Source of the DNA: Euryodendron excelsum
Taxonomy: Eukaryota; Streptophyta; Magnoliopsida; Ericales; Pentaphylacaceae
Reading direction: 5' to 3'
DNA: 64,000 nt
Assembly (NCBI GenBank): GCA_033060915.1
Contig: CM065392.1
Span: forward strand, 11,912,501-11,976,500
Part shown: one piece after another, positions 21,990 through 34,200 of the stretch
Numbering within the stretch: position 1 is the first letter of the stretch
How the letters are laid out: each line of letters opens with the position of its first letter
Program-made: the position numbers and the translations under genes
Notes under the pieces: generated by a model
Told to the model about the DNA's origin: nothing
What the model saw: only the letters and a program-made list of their open reading frames with translations
Databases searched by the model: none

Positions 21990-23358
21990 CAGGTCTCCCC
22001 CTTTGCATATTCCAGAATAAAAAATTGTGGTAAAACTCTGCACAAACAACTCCAGAAATCTGAAACCCTCCATATACTCCCCTCTCCAAACACTTAGGAT
22101 ATAGTTCACCTCACTCTAACCCATACACCTCACCTACAAGGCCCTCCATGCCATAGAAAACCTTGTTCCAGCCCCTTCTAAGTCTATCCAAGACCAAGTT
22201 CAAGCATCTAATGAAGTTTGAAAGTGTTTGAAGGCAAAAGGTGGTGTTTCCTTTTATATTTTGTCATCCCCCACTCCTCTCTTCTCCCTTCTAGCCTACT
22301 TAGGCCATTCTCTATTTTAATCCCCATCTTCTACCCTCAATTCTTACATGCTTGAGACAAGAGAGCTCTTAGCTCATGCCTAGAGGAAAGCTAGTGAGAG
22401 CCACCGTGTAGAGAGATCTCTCACAAGCCTACTTTAAGATGGTATGGCTTTGGAGCATCTTAATTATGTGGTGTTGCCTAAAGCCTTGTATGAATTCATG
22501 ACCCTCTTGCATATGCTTATCTTGTTCATGTTTTGTGTGCTTGGCTTTATTTTCATGTTTATAAACATGTTTTCCAAAACTTGCACTATTCTCATTTCCA
22601 TGCCATTTTCAAGCTCAATATTCTTTTCAAAGTGGTTCTAAGAGTTGGTCCATTGAAGCTTAGAATGAGACTCTAAGAAATCATGCCTTAGAAAATCTCC
22701 CCATTAAACCTAACTCGCATTTTTACATCCTTGCATTCCAACTTGCATAAGAATGGTTTTCAAACTCCTTAATTCTCAAGGTTTCTATTCTCTCAAGTTT
22801 AGTGGTTAGAATGGCCTCATAGAGCCCTCTCTTGAGTGGTATCTTTTTTATATTGGCCATAGGAACCCTAAATTGTTAGGATGATTCCCTTCTCTTTTTA
22901 TTCTTGAATGAAAATGATTTTCAAACTCATTGATTTCTAAGGTTTCTATTCTCTCAAGCTTAATGGTTGGAATGCCCCCTATGGAACCCTCTTTTGAGTG
23001 GTCTCGCTTTTACATTGGCTATAAGAATCCTAACTTGTTAGAATGGTTTCCTTTATGAATGGTTTTTAAAAGCTTCTTATTAAAAATGGTTTTCAAAAGT
23101 TCATTCTCTTCATCTTTGCACTAAAAATGGTTTTCCAAAAAATTATCATTATTGTGTTGATTTTTAAAATTCCTACTCTTCTCAAGATAAAAGTTATAAT
23201 GGTCTTAAGGAAACTTTTTTCGGAATGGTTTTCAACCACCAACTATATAAACCATACTCTTAGCTAGAGTCAATTTTTCATGGAAATGATCTTCAAAAAC
23301 GTTTGTTTACAAAAGTCCTTTGCATAACATGATTTGCCTTTCAAAACCACCTTCCAAC

Positions 23359-23585
23359 ATTAGGTTAACCTAACCTTAGTTAAATCCACTCTAGGTTAAC
23401 TTGACCCTAGTTGACCAATCCTAGATTAACCTAACCCAAGTTAGTTAACCCTAGGTCCCATTAACCCTAGGTTAACTAAACTCTAGGTAGTTAACCCTAG
23501 GTCACCTTAACCCTAGATTAACCTAACCCAAATTAGTTAACCTTAGGTTATCCTGACCCTAGTTCGACCTAACCAAGGTTAGTAA
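23359..23585 (+). repeat. Degenerate GTTAACC/CCTAGG minisatellite
   Basis: About 225 bases made of variants of TTAACCCTAGG and CTAGGTTAACC, including telomere-like AACCCTAG units, read directly. Confidence 0.85.
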
Positions 23586-24978
23586 GTTTCAAGGTTCCAA
23601 CTCAAAGACCCCTTTTCAAACCTTTTTTCAATTACAAAGACCCCACACATAACATATTTTCAAAACATCCCACTCCTGTGAGATTTCAAAAAATCAACTC
23701 TAAACTCTTTTCAAATGCTTCCATTCTTCATCTTCAAAAAAATGCTTCCAAGAGGTTCTCTTAAACTTATCTAAACTAAAGTGGCTAGACACTTAACATT
23801 TCCCAAAAACTATTTTCAAAATGTTTCTAAAAACTCACAATCCTAAAGTGTCCCTAATTCTTTACAACTAGGGATTCCAAGGGAAGGTGATACATTAAGT
23901 ACAACCCCCAAAGTTGTCCATATTAGGGTTCCAAAGCCCTAGATGTTTTCAAAAATCACTTTTAAAAGTTTTTTCGAAGACAAGTTTATCAAAACACTTC
24001 AAAACCCTACCTCAAAGGTTTTCAAAACAAGACTTCAAAATATTTTTGAAACTCTCTTGAGTTATTTTAAAGCACTTCCAAAACTCCCTCGAGTTGTTCC
24101 AAAAACATTTCAAAACACTTCAAAGCCTTATTTCAAGAGCATTTTCCAAAACTTCCAAGTTCTATTCCAAAAACACTTCAACATTCGACTTCAAATCAAA
24201 ATTCTTAAGTCATGTTTTCCAAAGACCACAAAGTGTCTTCAAAGCATTCCAAAGGGCTTAATGCGCCTGTTTTCCATTGAGCTCTTGCCCGAACTACGAA
24301 TAACCTGATTCTCGCTAAAAGAGATACGTAGGCAACCTAAACCGGTGCGGTCATAACTCTTATCTCAGCTCAAGTCCTTTTTCAAAACTCTCTACCAATT
24401 CCAGATCCTTCCAAGCTTCCATGTTTTCAAACATTTTTCCTCTAGACTTGCATCATGCATCATTCATCTAAAAAGAAATGACTAAACCTTGTTTTTAAAA
24501 GTTTGAAGTGGATAATAAGTGGATAATGGTGACCGATTATTCTAGTGACTAAACAAAAGAGTGAATAGACATGTAGGTACCGAAAGGGCGGGGTAAGGTG
24601 ATGATCTTAGGATATTTTTCCTGCACGTAATCAACCCCTGGACCATAGATTTCTGTTTTCAAAAGACCAAAATAGAGTTATCTTAAAAAAGGGCTTCAAA
24701 TTTTTCAAAGGTTGTCAAATAACCTATTTTCTTAAAAACCCTCTCTTGAGGAGGTTTTCCAAAACCCTTTTTCAAAAACCTTAAGTTTGATCTTTGGATT
24801 ATACTTAGTTTTAGATGACCTAACTCACCTTAATCAAGTTAGGTAGCGACTCCTATTTTTCTAAAACAGCCCTTCATCAAAGCAATTTTAAGTTTAAATC
24901 TAGTCACACTCGTCCTTCTAGAAGGATGATTTCTAATGACAGAGTTCTGTGCTTTTTTTCAAGCCGCAAGGACTTGGT

Positions 24979-25690
24979 TTGAAGGACTGCTCTCAAGTGA
25001 TGCTCGTGTTCTACAATACTTTTAGAATATACCAAGATGTCATCAATAAAGACAATTAGAAAATCATCAAGGAAGGGTTTAAAAACCCGATTCATCAAAT
25101 CCATGAATGTGGCAGGTGCATTTGTATCTCCAAACGGCATAACTAAAAACTCATAATGACCATTTCTAGTTCGAAAAAGCCTTCTTCTCCACATTACTTG
25201 CCTTAACGTTCAGTTGGTGATAACCCAACCTTAGGTTAATCTTCGAAAATGCTTGTGCGCCCTGTAGTTGATCAAACAAATCATCCACTCTCGGCAATGG
25301 ATACTTATTCTTGATGGTGACCTTGTTTAATTCCTAGTAGTCAATGTATAATCTTATGGTTCCATCTAAGGGCGGAGAACACACATGTTTTGACCCCAAT
25401 GCATAATAACACCGAAGCACCCCAAGGTGAGACACTAGGACGGATGAATCCCTTTTCTAACAAGTCTTGGAGTTGGACCTTCAACTTCTTCAACTCTAAA
25501 GGGGACATACGGTAAGGAGCTTTGGAAATGGGTTTAGTACCCGGATTAAGGTCAATGTGGAACTCAATCTCCCAATCCACCAAAGAACCAGGAAACTCAT
25601 CAGGAAAGACATCGAAAAATTGCCAAACAACATGGATGTCCTCTAAGGGCGGTGGGAAAACATGTGTGTCAAAAACACTACACAAGAATG
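24979..25690 (-). pseudogene. Tekay reverse transcriptase, N-terminal part
   Basis: Minus-strand pieces are [20 protein letters not shown] (the FPD-LPG entry block), [81 protein letters not shown] and [11 protein letters not shown]. The catalytic D of motif A (normally KIDLR-GYHQ) is N here; the FIDD motif C is intact. Frames shift around 25195-25345. The frame ends at the duplication flanking solo LTR B. Confidence 0.87.
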
Positions 25691-26210
25691 CACGATTCCC
25701 TTTTTAATTAAATGACGTGCTTACATAGATGAAATGAGATAGGGAGGGGGCACTACACCAGCTCCCTCAAATACAAGCCCCGAATCGATAGAAGAATGAA
25801 ACATGACTCATTTAAATTCACAATCAATGATAGCACGGTGAGAGGATAACCAATACATTCCTAAGATGACATCAAAGTTATGCATTTATAAGGGAATGAG
25901 GTTTACAAACATGGGCACATTGTTAACAAGAATCTCACAAGAATTGTAAATCCTATCACATAACATGGAATCCCCAGGTGGCAACGATATTACCAAAGCA
26001 TAATCAAGAGGTACCGGATATGTATATAAGTATTGAGCAAAAAGATATGAGACAAATGAGTGCGTGGAACTAGAATCAATAAGGACGTGTGCAGGTCAAC
26101 CACAAATAGGAAGTATACCTGACACTATAGAGTAGGTAGCTGAAGTGTTTCCCAGAGTAAGTGCAAAAGCTCGGCCCACGGCCCCTCTATGACCACCTCT
26201 TATCGGCGGC
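25691..26210 (-). pseudogene. Tekay protease with short gag-pro linker
   Basis: A frame opening at the minus-strand ATG near 26208 (MPPIRGGHRGAVGRAF) leads into an aspartic-protease-like segment. ARVLIDSSSTHSFVSYLF holds the active site with DSS in place of the usual DSG. Then come LPPGDSMLCDRIYNSCEILV and HNFDVILGMYWLSSH. Four in-frame stops occur in this segment. Upstream of the ATG only about 200 noncoding bases separate it from the primer site, so capsid and zinc-knuckle sequences are gone. Confidence 0.75.
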
Positions 26211-26288
26211 ATGGTTAACTATACATGCATAACAAAACGTTAAGCATGTAACATAGCACTACAAATATTACACCTTGGCATGTCATTA

Positions 26289-26295
26289 TACATGT

Positions 26296-26341
<46 letters not shown>

Positions 26342-26342
26342 C
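26289..26342. repeat. (CA)n(TA)n compound microsatellite
   Basis: A run of CA dinucleotides passing into TA dinucleotides, between the Tekay protease remnant and the primer-binding site. Confidence 0.95.
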
Positions 26343-26413
26343 GCATAGCATATATTCAAGTCAAACCTAGGATTCTATCTAGACATGACTCGGTCTTATG
26401 TTGTCAACCTATA

Positions 26414-26425
26414 GCTTTGATACCA
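26414..26425 (-). promoter_or_regulatory. Tekay primer-binding site (initiator tRNA-Met type)
   Basis: Minus strand TGGTATCAAAGC lies three bases inside the 5' LTR. It matches the 3' end complement of initiator tRNA-Met (TGGTATCAGAGC) with one mismatch. Confidence 0.88.
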
Positions 26426-26428
26426 CAC

Positions 26429-28964
26429 TGTCACACCCCATAAACCGGCTTATACGGATTTAGGGTACATGACCGGCCAGTAGCAAGGCTACCCAAGGCT
26501 ACATTACATAAACTAGTTGATTACCTATCCATAGTCATTTAAAATGATGCATAATTGTGAAAATAAAATTTTTATAACTTGAAATATAACTCGTGTCATA
26601 CATGGCAGAACTGTGCCTAATCCAAAACATAACATACATATGGGCCTAATTAAGACCCTCCAAAGTTATAACATTTATACCATTACAAAACATTGGGGTC
26701 TAGCCCTCAAACATATTACAAAACATAGGCCCATTGGCCGTAGCTCAAAATCCATATATGGCCTCACTCTAGGGCCTCCTGGATTGGCTACCTAAAAATC
26801 ATTTGAGAAAACGTAAGCTAATGCTTAGTAAATAACAATGATGCATGAGCATGAAATTAGAATGGACTAACAGTTATAGCTAACTTATAAATCGATGAAT
26901 AAACGTTATGCATATAGAGCGTGAGCATTGTATTGAAACATTCCTCTGTTTCAAACCATAATATCATAGAAGAGAGATGCAACATATATAACTCATCATG
27001 AGCATTTAAACATATCTTGGTTCTTTTTCAAAATCAGAAGTGTGCTACAACCCGACATATGAGCTAGGCTCCATAGTAACCTTGTAGGTCACGCTAAGGT
27101 TCTTTAGGCTAGGGACGTCTCCCAACATAGATAGTTTATTTCACGTCCCCTATCATAAGACTATCGGGCTAGATTAAGGGTTTGCCATGAGAAGACCTGA
27201 GTTGCCACCATACATTGGAAACTTAGCATCTCTTTCAATTAAACATTGTAGTCCATGAGGTTTAATTCATAACATGAGTATAACATGTATGCATTTAAAG
27301 GTATGACATTTGTAACTGAACATAACATGTAATGCATTGGAAACATATCAAAAGGATTGCATGATATGGAGGTGAACTTAAAACATTTGGGAATATAATA
27401 GAGTTTTACATATGGCATATCGTTACTCACCTCTATCCAAATGAACGGGTGCTAAACAAGGTGTTCCTACACAAAATTCATATAGAATTATAGAAACATC
27501 AATACAAGATTCTAAAGCAAAGCAATAACACATAAACCGAGACTAAGCACTTAAGTCCCTCAACCTCGACTCATCAACACCTCACTCTCATAATGGAAGA
27601 ATGAGGCTAAATGCAAAGATAAAGCCCCAAGGTACGATAAGGACATAAAGGTTGAGGTTCAAACATAAAAGCCGAAAAATCGATTCCTTCATCGCGTCTT
27701 AACCACCTCTCAAAGATGAGTTCACACTCTAAGCTAGTTTAATTTGAAAATAAGCTTAAAGACATTTAATTTAATAGGTCATGGGCTTAAAACACATTTC
27801 GAGTGAAGAAGTTAGGTCTCATGAAAAACGGGCTAACATTGTAGAGAAATAAGGTTTTTGGCATAATTTAGGGTCAATTTCAAACTCCAAAATCTCACAA
27901 TTCGTAAGGAGTTTGGGTGCAAACTTTACATGGATGAAAAAATCTATGAGTCTACTATTCAATGCTTTAAACAACGCTTAACACCGAGTTTTCTAGAGTA
28001 AGTTATGATCAAATAGCAAGAAGATGTCAAAACGGGCCAAACGGTTTGAATGCCCAAATGGGCCATTCGAACTTCAGGCCAAAAATGGCCAACCCAAAAG
28101 AATAGCTCTTATATTGTTCAAACGCCCGAATAGGCCATTCGAACGCCAAGGCAAAAACGGGGATAGCTCCTCTCAGGCTGTTCGAACACCCAAATGGGCC
28201 GTTCGAACACCCAGGCAAAAATGGCAGTCCTGCCCTTCTACCGTTTGCATGCCACATCAGGCGTTCGAATGACCTATCTGCGTAGGAAAAAAAATTTGAC
28301 CCAAAACTCCTCCAATCTCTACCACAATGCAATCAAACTCTCCTAACCTCCCAAGGACTGGAAAGTGAACTCAAGAACATCACAATAACTCAAAATAGGG
28401 AGGGACGAATGGTCAAAACAAAGGGATCTAGGGTTTTAGGAACCCAAACCCTAACATGCATAAATTGGGGATTTCAATCCCAAATTCTCAAAGCTTCCAA
28501 TGAGGCTTACAATACTCTAGATTTAGACAATTTGGGACTCAAAGAAGTCATCTAGAACAATCCAACAACACAACCCATCAAGAAAGATACATACACATAT
28601 ATAATTGTAGAAGAAAGTGGAAGCTTACCTTTCTTCAAGCTTGCCCAAGTCCTTAATGGCTTCTCTTGGCTTGGGTGGAGACTCTCCAAGCTTCCTCTTC
28701 CTTTAATCTTCCTTTTCCTCTTTCTCTTCTCCTCTTCTCCCTCTCAACTGGTTTTAAGTGTGAGTTTTTGTGTGTTTGTGTATACATGGGTGTATAAGAG
28801 GGATACATATGGGAATAATCTCATGTGTCTCACCTTATAGGTTTAAGTTACAATATAAGCCTTTATTGGTCATTTTGTACCCAAATGATGTAATAACTAA
28901 CATTAAACAATGCAAACACTAGACATTTACATTAATTAAATAAATAGAGGTTCGAGATATTACA
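26429..28964 (-). repeat. Tekay 5' LTR
   Basis: Plus strand TGTCACACCCCATAAACCGG to ...GAGATATTACA, partner of 10260-12753. It contains the same TTCGAACG-type cluster (about 28045-28270) and the same short open frames, none of which is a gene. Confidence 0.88.
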
Positions 28965-31220
28965 ATAGGTCGTTTGGCTACCTTTAAAAATATTTAAGCC
29001 CTTTTTAAAAATAACTCTATTTTGGTCTTTAATAATAGTAATCTAGTTTAGAGGTTGCTTATGTGTAGGGAAGATGCACTAAGCTATCACTCTACCCCAC
29101 TCTTTCGGTACCTACATGTCTGTTCACCCTAGGTTCACTCATTCGGAATCTTTGATTAATAAATGTCCAAAGCTTTCCACTGAAGAAAAGAACTATATGA
29201 TGCATGATATGTAAATGTAAGAAAAATGTTTTTATTTTAGAAATAGATTTGAAAAGAAAGATTTAATTTTGAAAATAGACTTGAAAAGACTTGATTTGAA
29301 ATTTGAAAAAGGGTTTCAAAAGTTGAAAACTTGAAATATATTCTGGATTTGGAGAGTTGAAAAAGACTATGAAATTGAAAGTTTGAAAAAGGTTGTGATC
29401 GCACCCATGAAGGTTGGCTACGTATCCCTTTTTGGGAATCAGGTCAGTCATAGTTCGGAGAAGAGTCTCATTGAAAATAGACACTTTTAGATTTTTGAAA
29501 AGCTTGATTTGAGAAGATTTGATTTGAAAGAGTTTGATTTGAAAAAGAGGCTTGATTTGAATAAGGGTTTAATTTGAACTTGAAAAGAAGATTTGAAAAA
29601 AGGGTTTGATTTGAACTTGAACCTGGACTTAAGATTGGACTTAGAAGAGAGTTTAAACTTGATTTGGAAATATTGAGATTCGAAAACATCTTTGACTTAG
29701 ATTGAAGTTGAAAACCATCTTAGTTTAGGAAGGAGTTAAAGCTTTCTAACTTAGGATTAGGGTTGAACTAGGGTTTAGGTTACCTAAGATTGGAACATGT
29801 AGTTGAATTAGAAATGATTTAATTTAGATTTGAAAAGTTCAATTTTAGAAAGTTGGATTTCAGAAAGGTTCAAACTAAAAAAGGTTTGAATTAGAAAAGT
29901 TGGATTTAAGGAAGATTTAAAAAGAGAATTGATTTTATTTGAAAACACTTGACTTTGAATGATTTGGAAAGTTAGGGTTTAGGAATGGTTAGACTATGGA
30001 AAGTTTCGAATTAGAAAAGTTGCGTTTTAGGAAAGTACTAAATTAGGAAAGTTTTCATTTTAGAAATGTTTTGAATTTAGAAAGATTTCAACTTTGAAAA
30101 GATTTGGAATTTGGAAAGTTTTGAAATTTAGGAAGTTTGGAATTAGGAAAGGTTTGATTTAAGAAAGATTTGATTCTTGTTTCCTAAAATAAAAAGATTA
30201 GATGTTATTTCCAAAAATAGATGATTAGATATGATTTCTAAAATTGAAAGATTTGATTTAGTTTTCTAAACGGAAAGATTTGATCTAGTTCCCTAATTTG
30301 AAAGATTGGATTTGGCATGGAATTAGAAATATTGAATTTTGAAAATCTAGAATTTGGAAAACTATGATTTTGTGTAGAAAAAGAGATTTTAAAAATCTAG
30401 AATTTGATGTAAAAAAAGAGGAAGTCATGTTTTTAGGAAAGAGAATTAGGGTTTTCTAATCATGAAAACTAGGACTTGACTTAAACTCCAAGAAAAAGAG
30501 TTTTTGAAAAGTGAATATTTTGAAAAGAGTTTCTAGGAAGGAAGCTTGAAGTGAGTTTTTAAAAAGTGAATTTTTGAATAGAGCTTTTGGAAAGGAGTTT
30601 TTAAACGCGATTTGGAGAGGAGTTTGAAAAGCAATTTAGAAAGGAGCTTGAATATAAACTTTTGAGTTCTTTTGAATGACTCACCTTCCTAAAACGATTC
30701 TAACCATAAAGATATTAGAATCATTCTAAGTTAGTGGTTTTGAAAACGACATGAATTTAAAATATAAACCAATATGATTACATTGAATAGCATACTTTTC
30801 TAAAACAACCCTAATCATGGAGTGGCTAGAATCATCTTAAGATGGTGGTTTTGATGAAAAGCAATTTAGGGTTTACACCCAAAATATGGACCTTGATGGT
30901 CAAATTGAATATAACACTTTCATAAAGTAACCCTAACCATGGATTGGCTAGAATCATTTTAAGATTGTGATTTTGAAAACATATTTGAAAAAGAGATTTT
31001 GAATGCAAGTTTGAAAGATAATTTTGATGTAAGTTTTGAAAACCACTTTGAAAATAAATTTTGAAAGGATGTATGAATATGACATGCATAATACAAGTAG
31101 TGTTGTGAAAATACAAGGTTGGCTTCATCACATAATCAAGGGGGCCAAATCCACATAGTCTAAGGTTGAATTAGAAAAAAGCTCCTGACACGGTGACTTT
31201 CAATAATCCTTCCTACATAT
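28965..31220 (-). mobile_element. Outer Ogre-family LTR, piece 2
   Basis: Resumes the outer LTR after the Tekay insertion (ATAGGTCGTTTGGCTACC). It includes the GGTACCTACATGTC block shared by all sister LTRs and the low-complexity R-U5 block, and reaches ...ATCCTTCCTACATAT. The bases 31216-31220 (CATAT) are the left target-site copy of the complete Ogre element, beyond which this LTR continues at 58017. Confidence 0.85.
31216..31220. repeat. Target-site duplication of the Ogre element (left)
   Basis: CATAT, identical to 58017-58021. Confidence 0.93.
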
Positions 31221-34200
31221 TGTCGTGCCTTGATTTTTTGTACTCGAGGATTACACACACAAGCGGAAAAAATACTGTACTCTCTCGTTAGAACTCACCC
31301 TCTTAGAAGAATGAGTGCGACTAAGTTTGAATTAAAAATAGATTTGAATAAAGGGCTTTTAGAAAATATTTGGAGTCGCCACCTAACTTGATTAAGGTGA
31401 GTTAGATCACCTAAAAACTAAGAATAATCCGAAGACTATACTTAGGGTTTTCGAAAAATGATTTTGAAAATATCTCCTAAAGAGAGGGTTTTTAAGAAAA
31501 ATAGGTTGTTTGGCAATCTTTGAAAAACATTAAGCCCTTTTTTAAAAATAACTCTGTTTTTGGTCTTTCGAAAACAGTGATCTAGGTTTGGAGGTTGGTT
31601 ACGTGTAGAGAAGACGCACTAAGTCATCACCCTACCCCACCCTTGCGGTACCTACATGTCAATTTACCCTAGATTCACCTATGAGAGTCTTCAACTAACT
31701 AATGTTCAATCCAGTCCACTTTGAAAAAAAAATGTTTGAAAAGAAACTAACATGATGCATAATATGCGAGTGCAAGAAAAGAGAATTGAAAGATAGATTT
31801 GAAAATAGATTTGAAAAGAAGAATTTGATTTCATTTGAAAAGGAAGAGATAGAAGTTTGAATTTGGAAAGAAGATTTTGGGAATTGAAAATAGAGATTTG
31901 GAAATAGAAATTTGAAATTGGAAATTTGAAAAGATTGTAGAATTTGAAATGTGAAAAATGTGGAGACCGCACCCATGAGAGTTGCCTACGTATACTGTTG
32001 GAGGAATCAGGTCAGTCGTAGTTCGGATAAGAGTTCGATAGAAAATAGAAGGTTGGATTGAAAAAGAGTTGAAGTTGGAATTCGAATTGGAATTGGGAGA
32101 GTAGGGAAATTTGGACTTTGATTGGAAGATTTGAAAAGATTGGTTTTAGGAAACCTAAACTTAGGAAAGAAAGGATTTAGAAAGGACTTGAGATTAAGAA
32201 AGATTGGACTCGAATGTTGGACTTGGAAGATCAGAGAAAGATTGGAATTAGGAAAGCTTCGAATTAGAAAAGTTTTATTTTAGGAAAGTTTTGTTTTAGG
32301 AAAGTTTTGAAATAGGAAAGGTTTTAAAATAGGAAAGTATTGAATTTAGAAACGTTTTTGAATTTGAAAAAGTTTAGTTTAAGAAAGATTTAGAATTTTA
32401 AAAGTTTCAAGTTAAGAAAGTTTTGAATTTGGAAAGCTTAGAATTTTAGAAAGATTTTAAATTAGGAAAGATTTGAATTTAGAAAGCTTCTAGAATTTTT
32501 GGAAGATTCAAAGTTTGAGTTTTAGAAAGATTTGAAAATCTAGATTTGGGAGTTTAAGTTTGGAAAGGATGTGGAATTAAGAAAGGTTGGAACGAGGAAA
32601 GGTTTAGACTTTGAAAGATTTGAAGTTTAGGAAAGTTTAGAACTTAGAAAATTTTAGAGTTTGAAAGTTTCGAATTTACAAAGTTTAGGATTTAGAAAGT
32701 TTTAGAGTTTGAGTTTTAGAAAACCTTTAGATTAGGAAATGTTTGAGTTTAGGAAAGGATTTGAAAACTTAGATTTAGAAAGTTAAGATTTGGAAAGAGA
32801 TAGAATTAGGAAAATGTTGAATTAGAAAAGATGTGGAAGTTGAGTTTTAAAATTTAGGAAAGATTTTTACGTTCAAGTTTTGGAAACTTAAGATTTAAGA
32901 AAGTAGCAGATTAGGAAGGAATTCAATTAGGAAAGATTTGGATTTTGTTTCTAAGAAGAAGTGGTTTTGATTTCGTTTTAAAAGATGGAGGATAGGATCT
33001 AGTTTCCTAAACGGAAGATTGGATTTGACAAGGATTTAGAAAGGGAGGTTTTTAGAAACCCTAGATTTGAAAAACTATAGTTTTGACGTAGAAAATATGT
33101 TTTGGAAATATATATAGTTTTGATGTGAAATAAGAGGTTTTGGAAACCTAAGTTTTAAGGTAAGATTGAAAATCATGTTTTTGGAAAGAAAATTAGGGTT
33201 TCCTAATTGTTAGCTCTAAGGTTTGACTTGACATTTAGAAAAGGGATTTTGGAAACGAGTTTTCGGAAGGAAACCATAGAGAGGAGTTTCAAGAAGGAAG
33301 ATTTTAGAGAGAAAGTTTTTGGAAAGATTTTTAGAAGGAGATTGTTGGAAAGAATTTTTAGGAAAGTGAATTTTGAGGAGATTTTTTTCAAAAGGAGTTT
33401 GAAAAGAGAAGTTTTGAAAAATAGATTTTCGGAGGTAGTTTTTGAAAACAACTTTAGAAAGAAAAGCTTTTGGAAAGCATATTGAAAAAAAGGGTTTTAT
33501 AAAGAGAGACTTTTGAAAGGAGATCTTTTTGGAAAGTACAAAAACATCTCACTTTCCTAAAGCGATTCTAATCACAAGAAGGCTAGAACCACTTTAAGAA
33601 AGTGGTTTTGAAAGCAATAAGGGTTGAAAATATGGACTATATTGGTCACTTTGAATGTAACACTTTCCTAAAGCAATCCTAGCCATGGAAAGGCTAGAAT
33701 CACCCTAGGATTGTGATTTTAAAAATAAGTTTTGAAAAAGGAGATTTTGATGCAATTTTGAAAACAAGTTTAATGCAAATTTTCAAAACGAGTTTGAAAA
33801 CGATTTTTGGAAGATGAAAAATCATGATATGTACAATGCAAATTTGGGGTCTTGAACATATAAGGTTAAGGCTTCACCACATAATCAAGGGGGCCAAACC
33901 CACGTAGTCTCCAGTTAGAGTAAAAGAAAACCCCCGACACGGTGACCCTCCAATAGTCCAATCCTGCACATGAACTTGGAATCCCCTTGTTTGAAGCATG
34001 CAAAGAAAGGGGGGGAAAGAGATGGGGGATTAAAATAGAGAAAACCCAAGTGGGTTAGGAGAGAGAAGAGAGAGGGGGAAAGTGCGGAAATTTAAATAAG
34101 AAGCCTACCTTGTGTCTTCTTTATTTTGCTTGGCTTTGCGCGCCTTGCTTTCTTACTTTTTCTTCGGTCTTCGCTTCAGTCTTTGAAAGCTGTATCTTGG

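Larger units (their letters stand above)
20268..24978 (+). mobile_element. Solo LTR B, divergent Ogre-family subfamily, inside Tekay RT
   Basis: Begins TATAAGTACCCCATTTTTGC, the TGTAAGCACCCC terminus with TG changed to TA. It ends at about 24978 with an eroded 3' terminus in place of the usual CTGGGCGTGACA. Flanks are CTGAA (20263-20267) and TTGAA (24979-24983), 4 of 5 identical. Removing it rejoins RT (...RAVLQT + LRNRRLYAKL). It has a TATA box at 21982, AAAGGGCGGGGTAAGG near 24581 as in sister copies, and a CCTAGG/GTTAAC-rich block (23359-23585) not seen in the other copies. U3 differs from the main subfamily. Confidence 0.82.
10260..28964 (-). mobile_element. Tekay/Del-type chromovirus (Ty3/gypsy), defective, with two nested solo LTRs
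   Basis: Two LTRs of 2.5 kb (10260-12753 and 26429-28964) flank a minus-strand internal region. The order from 5' is initiator-Met-type primer site, protease, RT, RNase H, integrase, chromodomain-like tail and polypurine tract. Integrase and C-terminal motifs (ILNRRDQVLRNQVIPLV after the VSMLRRYVHDP stretch) match the Tekay/Del clade of plant chromoviruses. The internal region is only about 3.7 kb once the nested solo LTRs (13686-18912 and 20268-24978) are removed; gag is missing. Left and right LTRs show about 29 mismatches in their first ~240 bases, so this is an old insertion. It sits inside the outer Ogre-family LTR with a near-matching 5-bp target duplication. Confidence 0.88.
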
